Assembly (NCBI RefSeq): GCF_026210795.1
Contig: NC_089440.1
Location: 3,534,001 to 3,598,000, forward strand
DNA length: 64,000 nucleotides
Source of the DNA: Rhizophagus irregularis
Taxonomy: Eukaryota; Glomeromycota; Glomeromycetes; Glomerales; Glomeraceae
Reading direction: 5' to 3'
Part shown: positions 26,905-39,048 of the stretch, piece after piece
How the letters are laid out: each line of letters begins with the position of its first letter
How positions within the stretch are numbered: the first letter of the stretch is position 1
Position numbers and translations under genes: made by a program
Notes under the pieces: generated by a model
Told to the model about the DNA's origin: nothing
Seen by the model: the letters and a program-made list of their open reading frames with translations, nothing else
The model's database searches: none

Positions 26905-28929
26905 ATGGTTAAAGATCACAAAAAGAAAAATAACAAGCCTAACAACGATTCTACTTCTAAACGTCCTGCCTCTAGTTCACCAACTGGCAACGTTTCTGGT
27001 CAAGGTTCCTCTATGTCTGGCCCTTCGAACACTCCACCTTCGACCACCTCTACTAATAAACGTACTGTCAGCCGCGAAGACTCTGTCATGGATGTTGATA
27101 AACCTCTCACGCCTCCTGGCCCTGTTGAGACAACTTCCGCTGAGATACCTTCTCAACCCGATACCTCCTCTCTCGATGCTTCGCAACACGCCACTGCTAA
27201 CAACAACGATAAAGGCAAAAGCCCTGAAATTACTCCCGCTCTTTTCTTTCCCCGAACGTGCCGCCTCTCCGGACGCGTCCCAAGCTGCAGTACAATCTCA
27301 ACCTACACTTTTCTACGCCTCGGCCTCTCCTAATGACGTCGATGGCTTTTGGAATCACTTCGCTTCGAACCGCGACGCGTGCGACGCGGTTGATCGACAA
27401 CTTTCCTTGTTCTCCTCTTATGGTAGTCGTGCCATGTGTAGTGGATCCAACGATTTGAAGAGGATCATCGTCCACTTCTGAAAAAAATAAGATCTTGACA
27501 ACGCCACAGCCTCCCCTATGGATTCTTTGTTTGGCTTGCATTTCCATGCATATGACCCCCAGGCTATTAAGGCTGATGAACACGCGCGTACCCTGGTGGT
27601 TACCGATATCCCCCTTTTTCTAACTGACGCTCTTTTGCGTGGTACCTTTTCTCGTTACGGCAATATTACTCGTTGTCACACCCGTTTATCTAAACTTTAT
27701 CGTACTGCATACATTACCTTTGAATCTACTGGTGCTTTACAGAACCTCGACTCTACCTGGGGCGTCCTTTGTGGAGGACATTGTTTGCGTATCTACCCCG
27801 CTACTTTCTCACCTGAACAACGCGCTGAAAGACGCGCTTATGTTGCTTTACTTGCCGGTCTCCCGCGTGGCACTATAGCGGTTGATCTTGCTGAAATTGC
27901 CGATAAAATTTCCGCTAAATCTATCAATGTTCCTTTCTCTATGAATTCTTACAATCCCAAACCCTACGCCTATTGCCATTTTGCCTCGAAATGGCTATGG
28001 AAAATGCTAAATCTATTTCACGTGCCCCCTCAAGAAAGTTGGCCTTACCTGGCATTCTCCGGATGAAGTCACTTCTCTTTGTCATCGATGTGGTCGCCCT
28101 AATTGTAACCCCGATCGATCGTGGTTCTTCATCTAGACCTAATCGCCCTTCTCGCCCTTCGGCAATCTAACGATAAATTACGTGCTTTATATAATAAGCA
28201 TCTACCTCCTTCTCATCCTGCTAAACGACATAACCGTTTTGCCCGCCCTGATAACAATAACGATGGACAAAGCCGTACCAATGCTTCTCGCCATCGTTCT
28301 AAATCCAGACCTAATACCCGACAACAATCTCGTTCTCGTTCTCAACATCGACCATGGAATCGCGACAATGTTAATAACAACAATAATAATCAACGTCGTC
28401 ATATTCCTGATGCAAATGAACTTGATTACTATATTGATGGCATGGATGTTACATACCCTGCTCCTCCTACTGTGCTTACTGATTGGAAATCTATTGGTGC
28501 TGCTCTTGAAAAAGTAGTTGAAGAATTAGCCCTTCTTACCACACAATTCGTTCTTTGACGAACAGCCGCATCACTAATTTGGAATCTGCTATGGCTGCTC
28601 GTACTCCTATTCCTGGACCTTTTGTCGCTAAACCTCCTTCCTACATCCCTTCCTCTATGCAAGGATGGGATGATACAGTGAATCGAAATGATGATAATAT
28701 CCTCGTTGATGTTAATTCTCCCCCTTTGCAATCAACAAGTGGTTTTTCCCCGATTCCTCATTTTGCTCCCATTCCACCTTCCAACGTCGCTCCTTCCTCC
28801 CCTATTGATATGGAACAGCGTCTCTCCTCTCTTTCCGATACTGTTGCCTCTTTGACTGGCTCGATTAAAGAAGGAATCCAACAAAACAACCTCATCTTAG
28901 CTCGGCAACAAGGCCAAGCTAATCAATAA
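26905..28929 (+). pseudogene. LINE ORF1 remnant (nucleic-acid-binding protein), frameshifted
   Basis: The reading frame starts MVKDHKKKNNKPNNDSTSKR and is Ser/Thr/Pro-rich at first. It continues in a shifted frame from about 27240 (ERAASPDASQAAVQSQPTLF) and again from 27518. There an RRM-like domain is visible (TLVVTDIP, then YRTAYITFES), followed by PKPYAYCHFAS. A further shift near 28000 precedes a Cys-rich knuckle-like SLCHRCGRPNCNPDRS. Next come an Arg/Ser-rich linker (from about 28150) and a final part (28555-28929) with a coiled-coil-like end. At least four disruptions make it non-functional. In LINEs, ORF1 coats the RNA; that role is family knowledge. Confidence 0.8.
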
Positions 28930-28957
28930 TTGTTCTCTTTTTCCCCCTTCTTTATTA

Positions 28958-31900
28958 TTGATTTATCAGTGTGTAATAATGTTGGACAACAATAAACATG
29001 ATTTTTCCCCTCACCCCTCTCCCCTTATCAAATTTGGTCAATTAAATGTTAATGGTTTATGTTCTCCAGTTCGACAACAACATTTGCTTAATTTTTTTCT
29101 TCACTCCTCTTTTGGTGCTTTATCTATTAATGACACGCGTCTTTCCCCTTCAAATGCTAAATTTATTTTTAAAAATGAACACTCCCAACATCACTTTAAA
29201 TCCTACTGGGCTTGTTCATCCTCTTCTTCTCGCCCTCATGATGGTGTTGGTATTTTGTTACGTAATCCCCTTCATAAACATGTTCAAACAATTGATCCTT
29301 CGAACGGTCGACTTCTTAAATTAGATTTGTTCTTTCATCAAACTAAAATTTCTATTATTTCTATATATTATCCCCCTTCTGGTTCTGTTCATCAATCTAT
29401 TTGCAATGATCTTATTGCCAAACTTCTTTCTTGGCTCGATTATGCCCGAGCTAATAATTATTTTGTAGTTATTCTTGGCGACTTCAATGCTGATGTAATC
29501 GCTCATTCTAATTATTCACCTAATCATTTTAAGCTTCTTCGCTTTCTTCTCAGTTTTTTACCGATCATCAAGCTCACTCCTCTACAAATGGTCCCTGATC
29601 CCACTTTTTTTCATGATAATGGATCTTCTAGACTGGATTATATTTGGTCTTCACCTGGTTTTCCTGCCCCTGGTCTTTTTTCGCGAGTGGTTACTTGCCC
29701 GGATCTCCTTGATCGTCCTTTTACAGATCACAAAGTTCTTTCAACTGTTTTCGACTTCAGTTCTTGCCTGGCTATCTTGGCTAAATCTCGTCTTAAACAA
29801 AAGAAAGAAATGCGTACTATTTTCTCTTACGCTTCCACTTCAGTTGAACAATGGAATAATTTTACCACTGAAATCGATGATTCTCTTGGAGTTTATTTAG
29901 ATAGACAATATCACCCTAATTTTAATTTCTCCTCTCTTTCTCTTGATCGTATGTGGCACGCATTGAAAGCTGCCATTATTAGTGCTGCAATTGAAACTTT
30001 ACCCTTTCAAAAAGTCTCCAATACACACCGACATTCGTACTCTCCTGAATTAACCAAACTTATTGCCATTAACAAGTTTTTAGATCGATTTTTATATCGC
30101 CTTACTACTCGTCATTCTAATCGGCTTACTCAGATTGCGCAAATGACTGCCGCTTTGCCCTCCCATCTTGAAAATCTTGCATCCTTACTCCCTGATTATT
30201 CAGTTCCTACCTATTCTACAACCCCTGTATCTGTATTTAAATCGTTTTTACGATCACAGAAGAATTTAGTTTCTGCCTTTTTATCTACTAAATTCGCCCA
30301 ACACCTTACGGACTCAGTGGAATATTATACCGCACTACGTGATGAACACTTTTCGAACTCGCTCGGCACCTTTATCGATTCTGCCTTATCAGTAGAAAAA
30401 CGTTCAATTGTTCTTGACCGCTTCCTGGTTGTCTTGGACTCTACTCCTACTCTTTTAACGGATCCTTCGGATATTAAACAAGCTGCTGTCGCTCATTTTC
30501 AATCAATTGTTTCTCCTCCGTTGGTCCACTATTCTTCTATCACTTCATTTCCCGCCCGATGGCAACAAGCTTACACTCCTCTTACAAATGTGTCTGCTTC
30601 ATTATATGACCCTGTTTTGGCGCCTATTTCCTTACAAGAATGGTCTGCTGTGATTTCCTCCATGCCAAATAATAAAGCTTCCGGCCCTTCAAAAATTTCT
30701 TATGAGATGATTAAACACTTGTCCGGTGAAGCCTTGGATTTTTCTCTTTTACTTGCCAATACTTGCCTTTCTCGTGGTGATATTCCTGCTGACTGGCGTG
30801 AAGCCGTGGTTTATCCTATTCCTAAACCTCATGACTTTGATGCTCAACTTAAGAACACTCGACCTATTACCCTTCTGGAAACAGTTCGAAAATGTGTAGT
30901 TAAGGTCGTCACGAATCGTCTTTCCAACATCCTTGCTGATAATAAAATTCTTCAAGGTGGTAATTTTGCTGGTTTACCTGGTGGTTCTACTGATGTCCCT
31001 ATCAAAATGCTGGATGCGATTATTCATCAACATAAACATGATTCTACTGATGATCAGGAACTATGGATCGTTTCTCAAGATATCTCTAAAGCTTTTGATT
31101 CTATGGATTTAAATATGCTTAAATTAGCTTTAGATAGGTTACATATCCCTGCACTTTTAGTGCGATTTATTTTAAATCTTTTTACACGACGAAATAATAA
31201 GATAATTACTTGTCATGGCGATACAGCTGCTTATAGAGTACATGTTGGTATCGATCAAGGAGAAATTATTTCCCCTCTTCTTTGGGTTATTTATTTGGAT
31301 CCCTTACTCACTGTTCTGAATCAAGAAGCACGAGATCCTTTTATTTTAAAATCTTCAGCTCTTCTAAATTACTCTCCACTTGAATTTGAACAACATTCCT
31401 TACCAATTTCACATTTAACGTTTATGGATGATTCTACACTTATTGCTTCTTCAAAATTTGGAATAGAAGACTGTCTTTCTATTACTGCTGAATTTTATAC
31501 TTTAAATAATGTTCAAGCTAATTCAGCTAAATATGTTCTTCTTTCATCTTCTTCCCCTTCTTCAAAGATTATTTTTGATCTTACACCTTCTTTTTTAGTC
31601 TCTGATTTGTCTCTTTCCCTTTCCTCTTTATCTTTGCATGCTTCCTTTCGCTTTTTAGGCGTTTGGTTTTCTTTATCCGCCTCTTCTGATTTTGTTCTCA
31701 AACAAGCGCGTTCCATGGTTAAAGATATGGCAGCTCTCCTGGGACCGAAGAAATTATTAGCACAACATGTGGCCTATCTCTATAATGCTGTCCTTCTTCC
31801 GCGATTGGAATTTCGTCTTCAAACTACCCTTTTCTCTCGAAAGTACTATTCAATCAATTGTCAAGCCCCTGTTTTCAGTACTTCGAAGAAAAGCTGGTCT

Positions 31901-34369
31901 TGCTACGACTACTCCGTTGCCCTTGTTATTTCTCAAACTTCCCTTTTCGATTCAAAATGCTTTCTATCGCTTTCTTTCTTCCCATATGGCATCTTGGCAA
32001 AAAATTTTCACTCATCCTGATTTCAAAGATTTTGCTCTTTATGCTATCTCCTATCTTCAAGGATATCTGGGTGCTGAAAGTTGCCCGACTACTATTAACT
32101 TAGAACCATGGTCGCAGATCGTTTCTTTGCGAACGCACACTTTGTTTAATTCGTTATTGTTTTCTTCGCGTTTGAACATCACGTGGTCTCTTTCCCCTTC
32201 CGGCCTTCGAGGACTGATCTACAACCTGCTCGCCACTCCGATCTATTCTACCTCATTCCATTTTTCAATCGAGTTGGAAACTTTGGAAAAACTTGAATAT
32301 ATTTGTGCTTGCTCAGTTGGTTTCTCCTTGTGGACGTTATCTAATGAATTGGCCTGACCTTCGTTATCTTGGCATCGTTGGTCGTAAAGGACGGATCCCT
32401 AATTGGTTTACTTTTATCAATAATAATTTTTTCTCTCTTCTTCTTCTTCTACTTTACTTTTATCTTCATATTTTATTAATTCTTCTTTTACTTTAGCTTC
32501 CCCTTGTTTATTAGATCATACTGTTAAAGATTATTCTTTTTATCCTCAATGGGCTATTACTCTTGACTCTGCTACTCAAACTTTATCTGTTGGTCATGTG
32601 TGTATCACTTATAAGAAACAAAACTCGGCTATTATGTCTCATTGGCTTCCTGTATCTACCTCGGCTGATGAACGATCCTATGACCCTTGTCCCGGTTGTG
32701 CTTTTAACATTCCCGCCTTATCCATGAAATCTGCCATCAGACAACGCTGTAATAGCGAGAAATGCTTTTTTAATGTAACTCTATCGGATACTGTGGACTA
32801 TCCTACCAGAAATGCCAAAGTTTTCGCGGCTTATCTTCCCATTACTCTATCTACTTCATGGAGTTATGCGACTTAGGCTCTTGTTCATTTTTCGAACGCG
32901 TCTCCCGCTCTTTCTCCTCTCTTTAAGGATAGAATCGATAGAATTGAAGATACTATTTTACCACTTTCGGTGCAATCTTTGTACACAGATGGTTCGTTCC
33001 ATCCTGCCAATGATTCTTCGCCTTCTTCCATGACTTCTGCTTGGATTGCTCTTGATGATGTTGGACTTGTTCTGGAATCTTCTTCCATGCATCTTCCTTC
33101 TTACTTTCCTTCCGCTTTGCGTTCCGAAATTTCTGCTGTTCTATTAGGATTGAACGCCCTTTCCCGTGATTCGTCCATCTCTATTCATACTGATTGTAGT
33201 CAATTAATTTCACTATGGACACGGTTTGTTGATGCTCCTTTCTTACCGAAGTTGCTCCGAGAACCTAATCATCTTCTTTGGCTTTCTATTCGACAACTTA
33301 TCATGGATCGTAATCTTAATGTCGATTTGATTAAAGTCCCTGCTCATGGCGATGATATCTACAATATACAAGCGGATTCTTTGGCAAAAGATGCTCATTC
33401 GTCTTCACAACCCACTACTTTACCTTCAACATTTTGTTATGCTCCATGCTTATTGACTTTTAACTCCTTGCCTATTGACGTGAATATTCGACATTTTCTC
33501 CGCTCTATTGCAGATGCTCGTGCTCTTTTATCTTTCTGCTCACTAGCGCGTTTTACTGCTCTTGGTTCTCCTTCACTTTTTGATTGGGCTGGTATATATT
33601 TTTGCCTTTCACAAATTAAAGGTTTCGCTTCACATAGGAATGGTCGTCCTGAATTTTGGATCTTCCGCATTAAACTTCTTTTGGATATGTTGCCTACCTT
33701 AACTACTCTTCAACAACGCAAACCTTACTTATATTTTCCTCGACTGGCTCTGTCCGCAGTGTAATTCTGCTCCTGAAGATTTGAATCATCTTTGGACTTG
33801 TCCTTATATTTTACCGGAATTAAATCCCCTGTTTAACACACCGGTCTGAAGTCATTAAATTTAGAGATTCTTGTTTATCTTCTTTTCTATCCTTGAAATC
33901 TTTGGATATTTCCTTTCAAACTGAATTTTCTGCTTTGGATTGCTGGAACTATGAAGCTCCTTCTTCATCCTGTCTTTGGCTTACTCGAGGATTGTTGCCT
34001 GCGCATTTAACGGCATTTTTGAATCAATACTTTCCTCTGTCTGTTATATACAAGATTATTTCTCCCCTTCTTAATGACTTCCAAGTCGAATTATATGGTG
34101 AAATTTGGCTGTGTCGGAATGTTCTTTTCCATGCTTGGGAGGAGTCGCAGGGTATCTCGGCTGCTTCCAAATTACGTGGCCCATCTACAAATTCTTTCCC
34201 TAATACTACTTCTTCACAACAACAACACAACTCTTCTTTGGCGTCAGTTTCTCAGGATTCCTGGATTTCTTGGATATCCTCTTCTATAATTCGGGGTGGA
34301 TCTTGGATCTCGCACTTGGATTTTCTGCGCCGCTTAACAGTTCAACCTCTTAGGATTTCTTTCTGGTAA
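28958..34369 (+). pseudogene. LINE ORF2 polyprotein: endonuclease, RT, RNase H, zinc finger; frameshifted
   Basis: The first 960 or so codons (28958 to about 31838) are open. Endonuclease motifs are LGDFNAD (about residue 172), RLDYIW (224) and DHKV (256). RT motifs are NNKASGPSKISYEMI (about 570), SQDISKAFDSMD (707), GIDQGEIISPLLW and the active site TFMDDST (about 821), with Met where Ala is usual. A frameshift near 31838 moves the frame to LESTIQSIVKPLFS, and a stop follows at 32355-32357. RNase H lies at 32970-33764: YTDGS, RSEISAVLLGL, HTDCSQL and HGDDIYNIQADSLAKDA supply the D-E-D-D set. A CCHC finger (CxxC, NHLWTCPY) follows at about 33755-33815 but crosses another break. A Cys-rich block (CPGCAFN, then CNSEKC) sits at about 32690-32765. 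The methionine at 28979 is an alternative start. Confidence 0.9.
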
Positions 34370-34637
34370 CGGACTGGATTTTTGGATGTTGGATAGTTGA
34401 CTCACACTGGCCTTCGGGTAAAGTTGGGGTATGCGATTCTGTAATAGTTCAGTTTTTCTTTGCTTTAATTTTGTTTTAGTTTAGATTTCTTTACTTGTAT
34501 GAGTCGTGAAGCTACTCTTTTTATTTTTTATTAGTTTATTTTCTTATTTTTGTAATATTGTTCGATTAATTTTCGAAGTCCAAAATATAAATAAAAGATA
34601 AAGTCATAAGACTGTTTGCACAGGAAAAGGATAAAAC

Positions 34638-35603
34638 AAGGGTTGGTCACCCTATCTCGGTGGTTAGTCACTGAGACCCTCATTAAGCCTGAGTATGGTG
34701 AGGTCGCAGGTTCGATTCCCTACGACCACGGAAATAAAAAAGAATTTTACTGCGACGCTTACAACCAATAGCGTGAAGGTACAGGGATTAGTGTAGTTGG
34801 ACTGCATCATGGTGAATTAGTGTGTACGGTTAGGCCGCACATTTCAATAATGGTCATCGTGTCCTTCTAACGTTCCCTATGAGGCCATTGGCATGTGCGC
34901 AGTCCTGTCCTTGAGGTCACTACTATACCTTGGGGGGACTTCCTGTCCGGGTGGTATTCTACAATACCGCTTGGGGTCAGTAATGGCTAGATGGTCGTCC
35001 TAGATAATAAAGGCTGAGGGTGCAATGTCTTAGTGGTAGTTAAACCTTCTGTTAGGTCTTAGACTAACCAAGGTGTTCGTCTGCAGAACAGGTAGCATGG
35101 CTATGTCGATTCCCTACCTCCCGGATCGGTTGGCGATCCCTCGTGGCGATACCCACTATAAGGGGTGATCCCGACAGAAGCCTGCTACTTCCTGTCTGAG
35201 TGGTACTACAAAGTATACCACGGGGTAAACAACTGTACTATCGGCGCTAGGTAATCGCGGGCTGTAGTGGCTGAGTGATGAGACTTAGTACTAAAATGGT
35301 ATGGAAGGGTACTAGATGGTTGATGTTACCTGTCGAAAGTCCTCCATGAAAGTAGATGCTCTCTAAAGGTCGTTAAATAAATTGAGTATCAGTATCATGC
35401 AATGGGTATAGGATGAGTAGGCGGCGTGTACCTAGCTTCAGATCAGCCTATAATGGCCCGATGGAGGATGTCTTCTATAGTGGTGCTGTTACCTGAAGAA
35501 TTAAGTACTTGGTATAATGGTTGCCCATTGAAGATGATAGGACACAGACCCGAGATTAGTCTCATAAGAGGCAATGGGTGGTCTGGCTGTAAACACTTGC
35601 AAA
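34638..35603 (+). mobile_element. SINE-like element with two tRNA-like modules, full-length copy
   Basis: A 966-bp unit with no reading frame, bounded by the same GGAAAAGGATAAAAC 15-mer (34623-34637 and 35604-35618). It begins with a tRNA-like module (A-box-like CTCGGTGGTTAGT, B-box GGTTCGATTCC) and has a second one at about 35017-35137 (A-box-like TGTCTTAGTGGTAG). Internal near-duplicates start ACTTCCTGTC. It lies directly downstream of the LINE in the same orientation. The tRNA-derived promoter modules and LINE-like insertion footprint suggest a SINE mobilised by the LINE; the length is unusually large for a SINE. Confidence 0.75.
34640..34732 (+). other. tRNA-like module 1 (Pol III A and B boxes) of the SINE-like element
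   Basis: The A-box-like CTCGGTGGTTAGTCACTGAG is followed about 45 bases later by the B-box GCAGGTTCGATTCCC. The intervening stretch could form an anticodon-like arm (CCTCATTAAGCCTGAG), but a full cloverleaf with paired acceptor ends is not evident. It is therefore a tRNA-derived promoter rather than a functional tRNA gene. A homologous copy lies at about 42347-42438. Confidence 0.6.
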
Positions 35604-36299
35604 GGAAAAGGATAAAACTTCAGTATCATGCAATGGATATAGGATGAGTAGGCGGCGTGTACCTAGCTTCAGATCAGCCTAAAATGGCTCGATAGGAGAT
35701 GTCTTCAAAGTGGCGCTATTACCCGAGGAATTCAAGTACTTAGTATAATTGTTACCTCCAGAAATAGATATGACACGACCGGAGATTAGTCTCATACATC
35801 GGGAAATTTTTTGGAGAGCAGATCTGCGCAGATTTTCAGAAATTATATCTGCGCAGATCTTATACCCTGGCACAAAACATTAAAGGAAAAATCCAATAAA
35901 AAACTGCGCAGATTTTAAAAATAACAAAGTTCTGCGCAGATTTTTAAATAAAAAACCTTCGAAATACCTCAGCAATTTTTTTCGGTAAAAATCTGCATCA
36001 CAATAATACAAATTAATTTATTGCATTAATTACTAATTTATTTATATAATCAAAATTACTTTTTTATTATTATTATATATTAACAAGTTTACAAATACAA
36101 TTGAAATCTATTACTAGTCATTGCTATTTATCATCTCTTTACTGCACATTTACATGTTGTTAATGGTTTGGACATTGTTCCAGTTGGTTCGATTCCAACA
36201 AACAACAAAATAAAATAGAAAATCAGAGATGTTTGTTAGAAATAAGAAAATCATTTCAAAGTTATTACTTTCGAAATGTTTGACACGAAATCTCAGGAT

Positions 36300-38800
36300 C
36301 TAAAAAATAAAGTAAAATGAACGTTAGTAGAACGTTCGTTAAAGAAGAATAAAAAAAAAATTATAAAGAATTTTGAAGATATACCTTCAAATTCTTTCGT
36401 CCAGGAGCCAGAGAAAAAAACCCTACAGAAAAAAACAACTGAAACGTTAGTAAACGTTTCGCAAATTAAAAAACATGAAAGAATTTTGAAGGAATTTTAC
36501 CTTCGAAATTCCGTCTAGAAGCCGTAAACCTGCAAAAAGTAAAAAGAAAAGACAAACGAAACGTTAGTAAATATTTCGTTAAACATTAAAAAAAAATTAA
36601 TTTCGAAGGTAAATACCTTCGAAACCCTGAAAAAATCTCCAAGTCTGGTTCGTCTAAAGAAGCCCGGCGTCCCTATATAAAGAAGAAAGAACGTTAGAAA
36701 CGTTCTTTGAAAAAAAAAAATTTTAAAGTTTCGCAACAAGAGTTGCGAAACTTACCATTTACCCGTTTTGGAAACTTTGGAGTACCGAAACCTATAACAA
36801 AAAAGAAAAATGAAACGTTAGCTAACGTTTCGTTTAAATAAAAACAAAAAAAACAGAATTTCAAAGGTTATCTTAGAAATTCTGTTCAGGAGCGTCCAGA
36901 GAGCCGTGTTCCTACAAAATACAAAAACATACGTTAGAAAACGCTTTGTTAAGTATAATTATTAAAAAAAAATTTTTTCGAAGGTTTCACCTTCGATATG
37001 GGAGACCGAACTCATTTTTGGCTTCTTTTACCTAAAAAAAATAAAATACGAACGTTAGTTAACGTTCGTTTAAATAAAAAATAAAAAAAAATTTCGAAGG
37101 TTTTACCTTCGATATGGGAGCCCGGAATTCGTTTTTGGATTCTCTTGCCTAAAAAAAAGGAAATACGAACGTTAGTTACGTTCGTCAATAAATTAAATAA
37201 AAAAAAATTTTTTTTTACGAAGATTTTACCTTCGTATGGGAAAACCTTCGTATGGGAGTCCAAGTTTTCGGCTTCCTTTATCTAAAAAAAAAAGGAAATA
37301 CGAACGTTAGTTACGTTCGTCAATAAATAAAAAAGAAAAAAAATTTTCGAAGGTTTTACCTTCAATATGGGAGTCTGGAACTCGTTTTCGGATTCCCTTG
37401 CCTAAAAAAAAAGAAACACGAACGTTAGTTAACGTTCATTAATAAAAATATTAAAAAAAATAAAATTTTCGAAGGGTTTTACCTTCGATATAGGAGTCCA
37501 GAACTCGGTTTCGGATTTCCTTGCCTAAAAAAAAAGACGAAACGTTTGTTAACATTTCGCTAAATAAAAATATTAAAAAAAATTAATTTTTTTGAAGGGT
37601 CTTACCTTCGATATGGGAGTCCGGAACTTGTTTCAGATTCCTTTGCCTAAAAAAAAAGAGACGAAACATTAGAAATGTTTCGTCAATAAATTAATTAAAA
37701 AAAAAATTAATTTTCGAAGATTTGTTTTACCTTCGATATAGAAGTCCGGAACTTGTTTCAGCTTTCTTTACCTGAAAAAAAAGAAACGAAACGTTATAAA
37801 CTGAACGTTTCGTTAATAAATTAATTAAAAGAAATAATTTGAAAGTTTTACCTTCAAACAGAACTTTCAAATGGGTCTGGAACATACCTTCAGCGTTCTG
37901 GACCTATAAAATACAAAAACGAACGTAACTAACGTTTGTTAAAGTTAACTTATAAAAAAAAAAATATTTCAAAGATTTTTACCTTCGAAATAAACGTCCA
38001 GAGCCGTTCTTTAGCGCCCAGGACCTAAAAACATGAAAAACGAACGTTAATTAACGTTTATTAAAATAAAATTAAAAAAATATTTTGAAGGTAAACTTTA
38101 CCTTCAAAATAAACATCCGGAGCCGTTCTTTGGCGTCCAGGACCTATAAAACGTAAAAACGAACGTTAATTAACGTTCGTTAAAATAAAATTAAAAAAAT
38201 ATTTCAAAGGTAAACTTTACCTTCAAAATAAACGTCCAGAGCCGTTCTTTGGCATCCAGGACCTATAAAATGTAAAAACGAATGTTAATTAACGTTCGTT
38301 AAAATAAAATTAAAAGAAATATTTTGAAGGTAAACTTTACCTTCGAAATAAACGTCTGGAGCCGTTCTTCAGCGCCTAGGACCTAAAAACATGAAAAACG
38401 AACGTTAATTAACGTTCGTTGAAATAAAATTGAAAAAAATATTTCGAAGGTAAACTTTACCTTCGAAATAAACGTCCGGAGCCATTCTTTGGCGTCCAGG
38501 ACATATAAAATGTAAAAACGAATGTTAGCGACGTTTGTTAAACAAAAATATAAAAAAAAATTTTGAAGGTAAAGGTTTTACCTTCGAAATAAGAGTCCAG
38601 AGCCGTTCTTTGGCGTCCAGGACAAGAAAATAATAAACCGAATGTTGGACAACGTCCGGTATATAAAAAATATTAGTTTCGAAGTTTTACCTTCGAAATA
38701 GAGTCTGGAACTGGTACTTTCAGCGCTCTGGACTTACAAAAAAAAAATAAAATGAACTTTAGCTAATGTTTCGTTAAATTTTTTTTTTTGAAATGGAGTC
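36300..38800. repeat. Tandem array of about 22 hairpin-rich units, 115-135 bp each
   Basis: Each unit has a first palindrome around ACGTTAGTTAACGT, an A-rich spacer, a second palindrome around GAAGGTTTTACCTTC, then a third weaker one (GTCCGGAGC, then GTCCAGGAC). Units start near 36312, 36441, 36560, 36688, 36814 and so on to about 38758. Arms vary between units but often remain complementary within a unit. No coding potential. Confidence 0.85.
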
Positions 38801-38808
38801 CAGAACTA

Positions 38809-39048
38809 AGGTTGCTTGTCTAAACCTCTTCAAAATCCTACGATTAGTTTCGTCAAAATTTTACTATAGATTTATTATAGTTTCGGCAGAGTTTCAGCAG
38901 TTTCAGCATTTATAATAAGTTTCGGCAGTTTCGCTTTTCTCCAAAGTTTCGCCAGTTTTTTAATATAACTTTAATATAGTTTCAGCAGAATTTCGCTTTT
39001 CGGCGAAACGCCATCTTGCCTAAACCCCTAGGTTTCAGCAAGCGACCT
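38809..39048. mobile_element. 240-bp TA-flanked MITE, family A copy 1
   Basis: Ends read inward are AGGTTGCTTG and AGGTCGCTTG, with TA at 38807-38808 and 39049-39050. The interior has repeated GTTTCGGCAG-like words. It is a sister of the MITE at 47860-62012 and supplies the uninterrupted reference for it. Confidence 0.8.

Larger units (their letters stand above)
26773..34622 (+). mobile_element. Full-length LINE (non-LTR retrotransposon, Tad1/I-like), decayed
   Basis: Holds an ORF1 remnant with an RRM-like domain, then ORF2 with an apurinic-type endonuclease, reverse transcriptase, RNase H and a CCHC zinc finger. It is flanked by identical 15-bp copies of GGAAAAGGATAAAAC (26758-26772 and 34623-34637), the expected target-site duplication for target-primed insertion. 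The 3' end is a non-coding tail of about 250 bp ending in A-rich sequence (AAATATAAATAAAAGATAAA). The GC content is clearly higher than in surrounding DNA. The presence of RNase H and a CCHC finger fits fungal Tad1-type or I-type LINEs. Confidence 0.93.

Noticed and set aside
26773-34622. LTR retrotransposon
   Set aside because: There are no direct terminal repeats, no protease or integrase; the endonuclease and FxDD reverse transcriptase with RNase H are LINE-type.
34640-34732. Functional tRNA gene
   Set aside because: A and B boxes are present, but a paired acceptor stem and full cloverleaf are not, and the copies are part of a repeated element.
36300-38800. Regular repeats with varying parts, superficially CRISPR-like
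   Set aside because: Units are 115-135 bp, both palindromes drift, no unique spacers of even size exist, there are no cas genes, and the context is a eukaryotic transposon.
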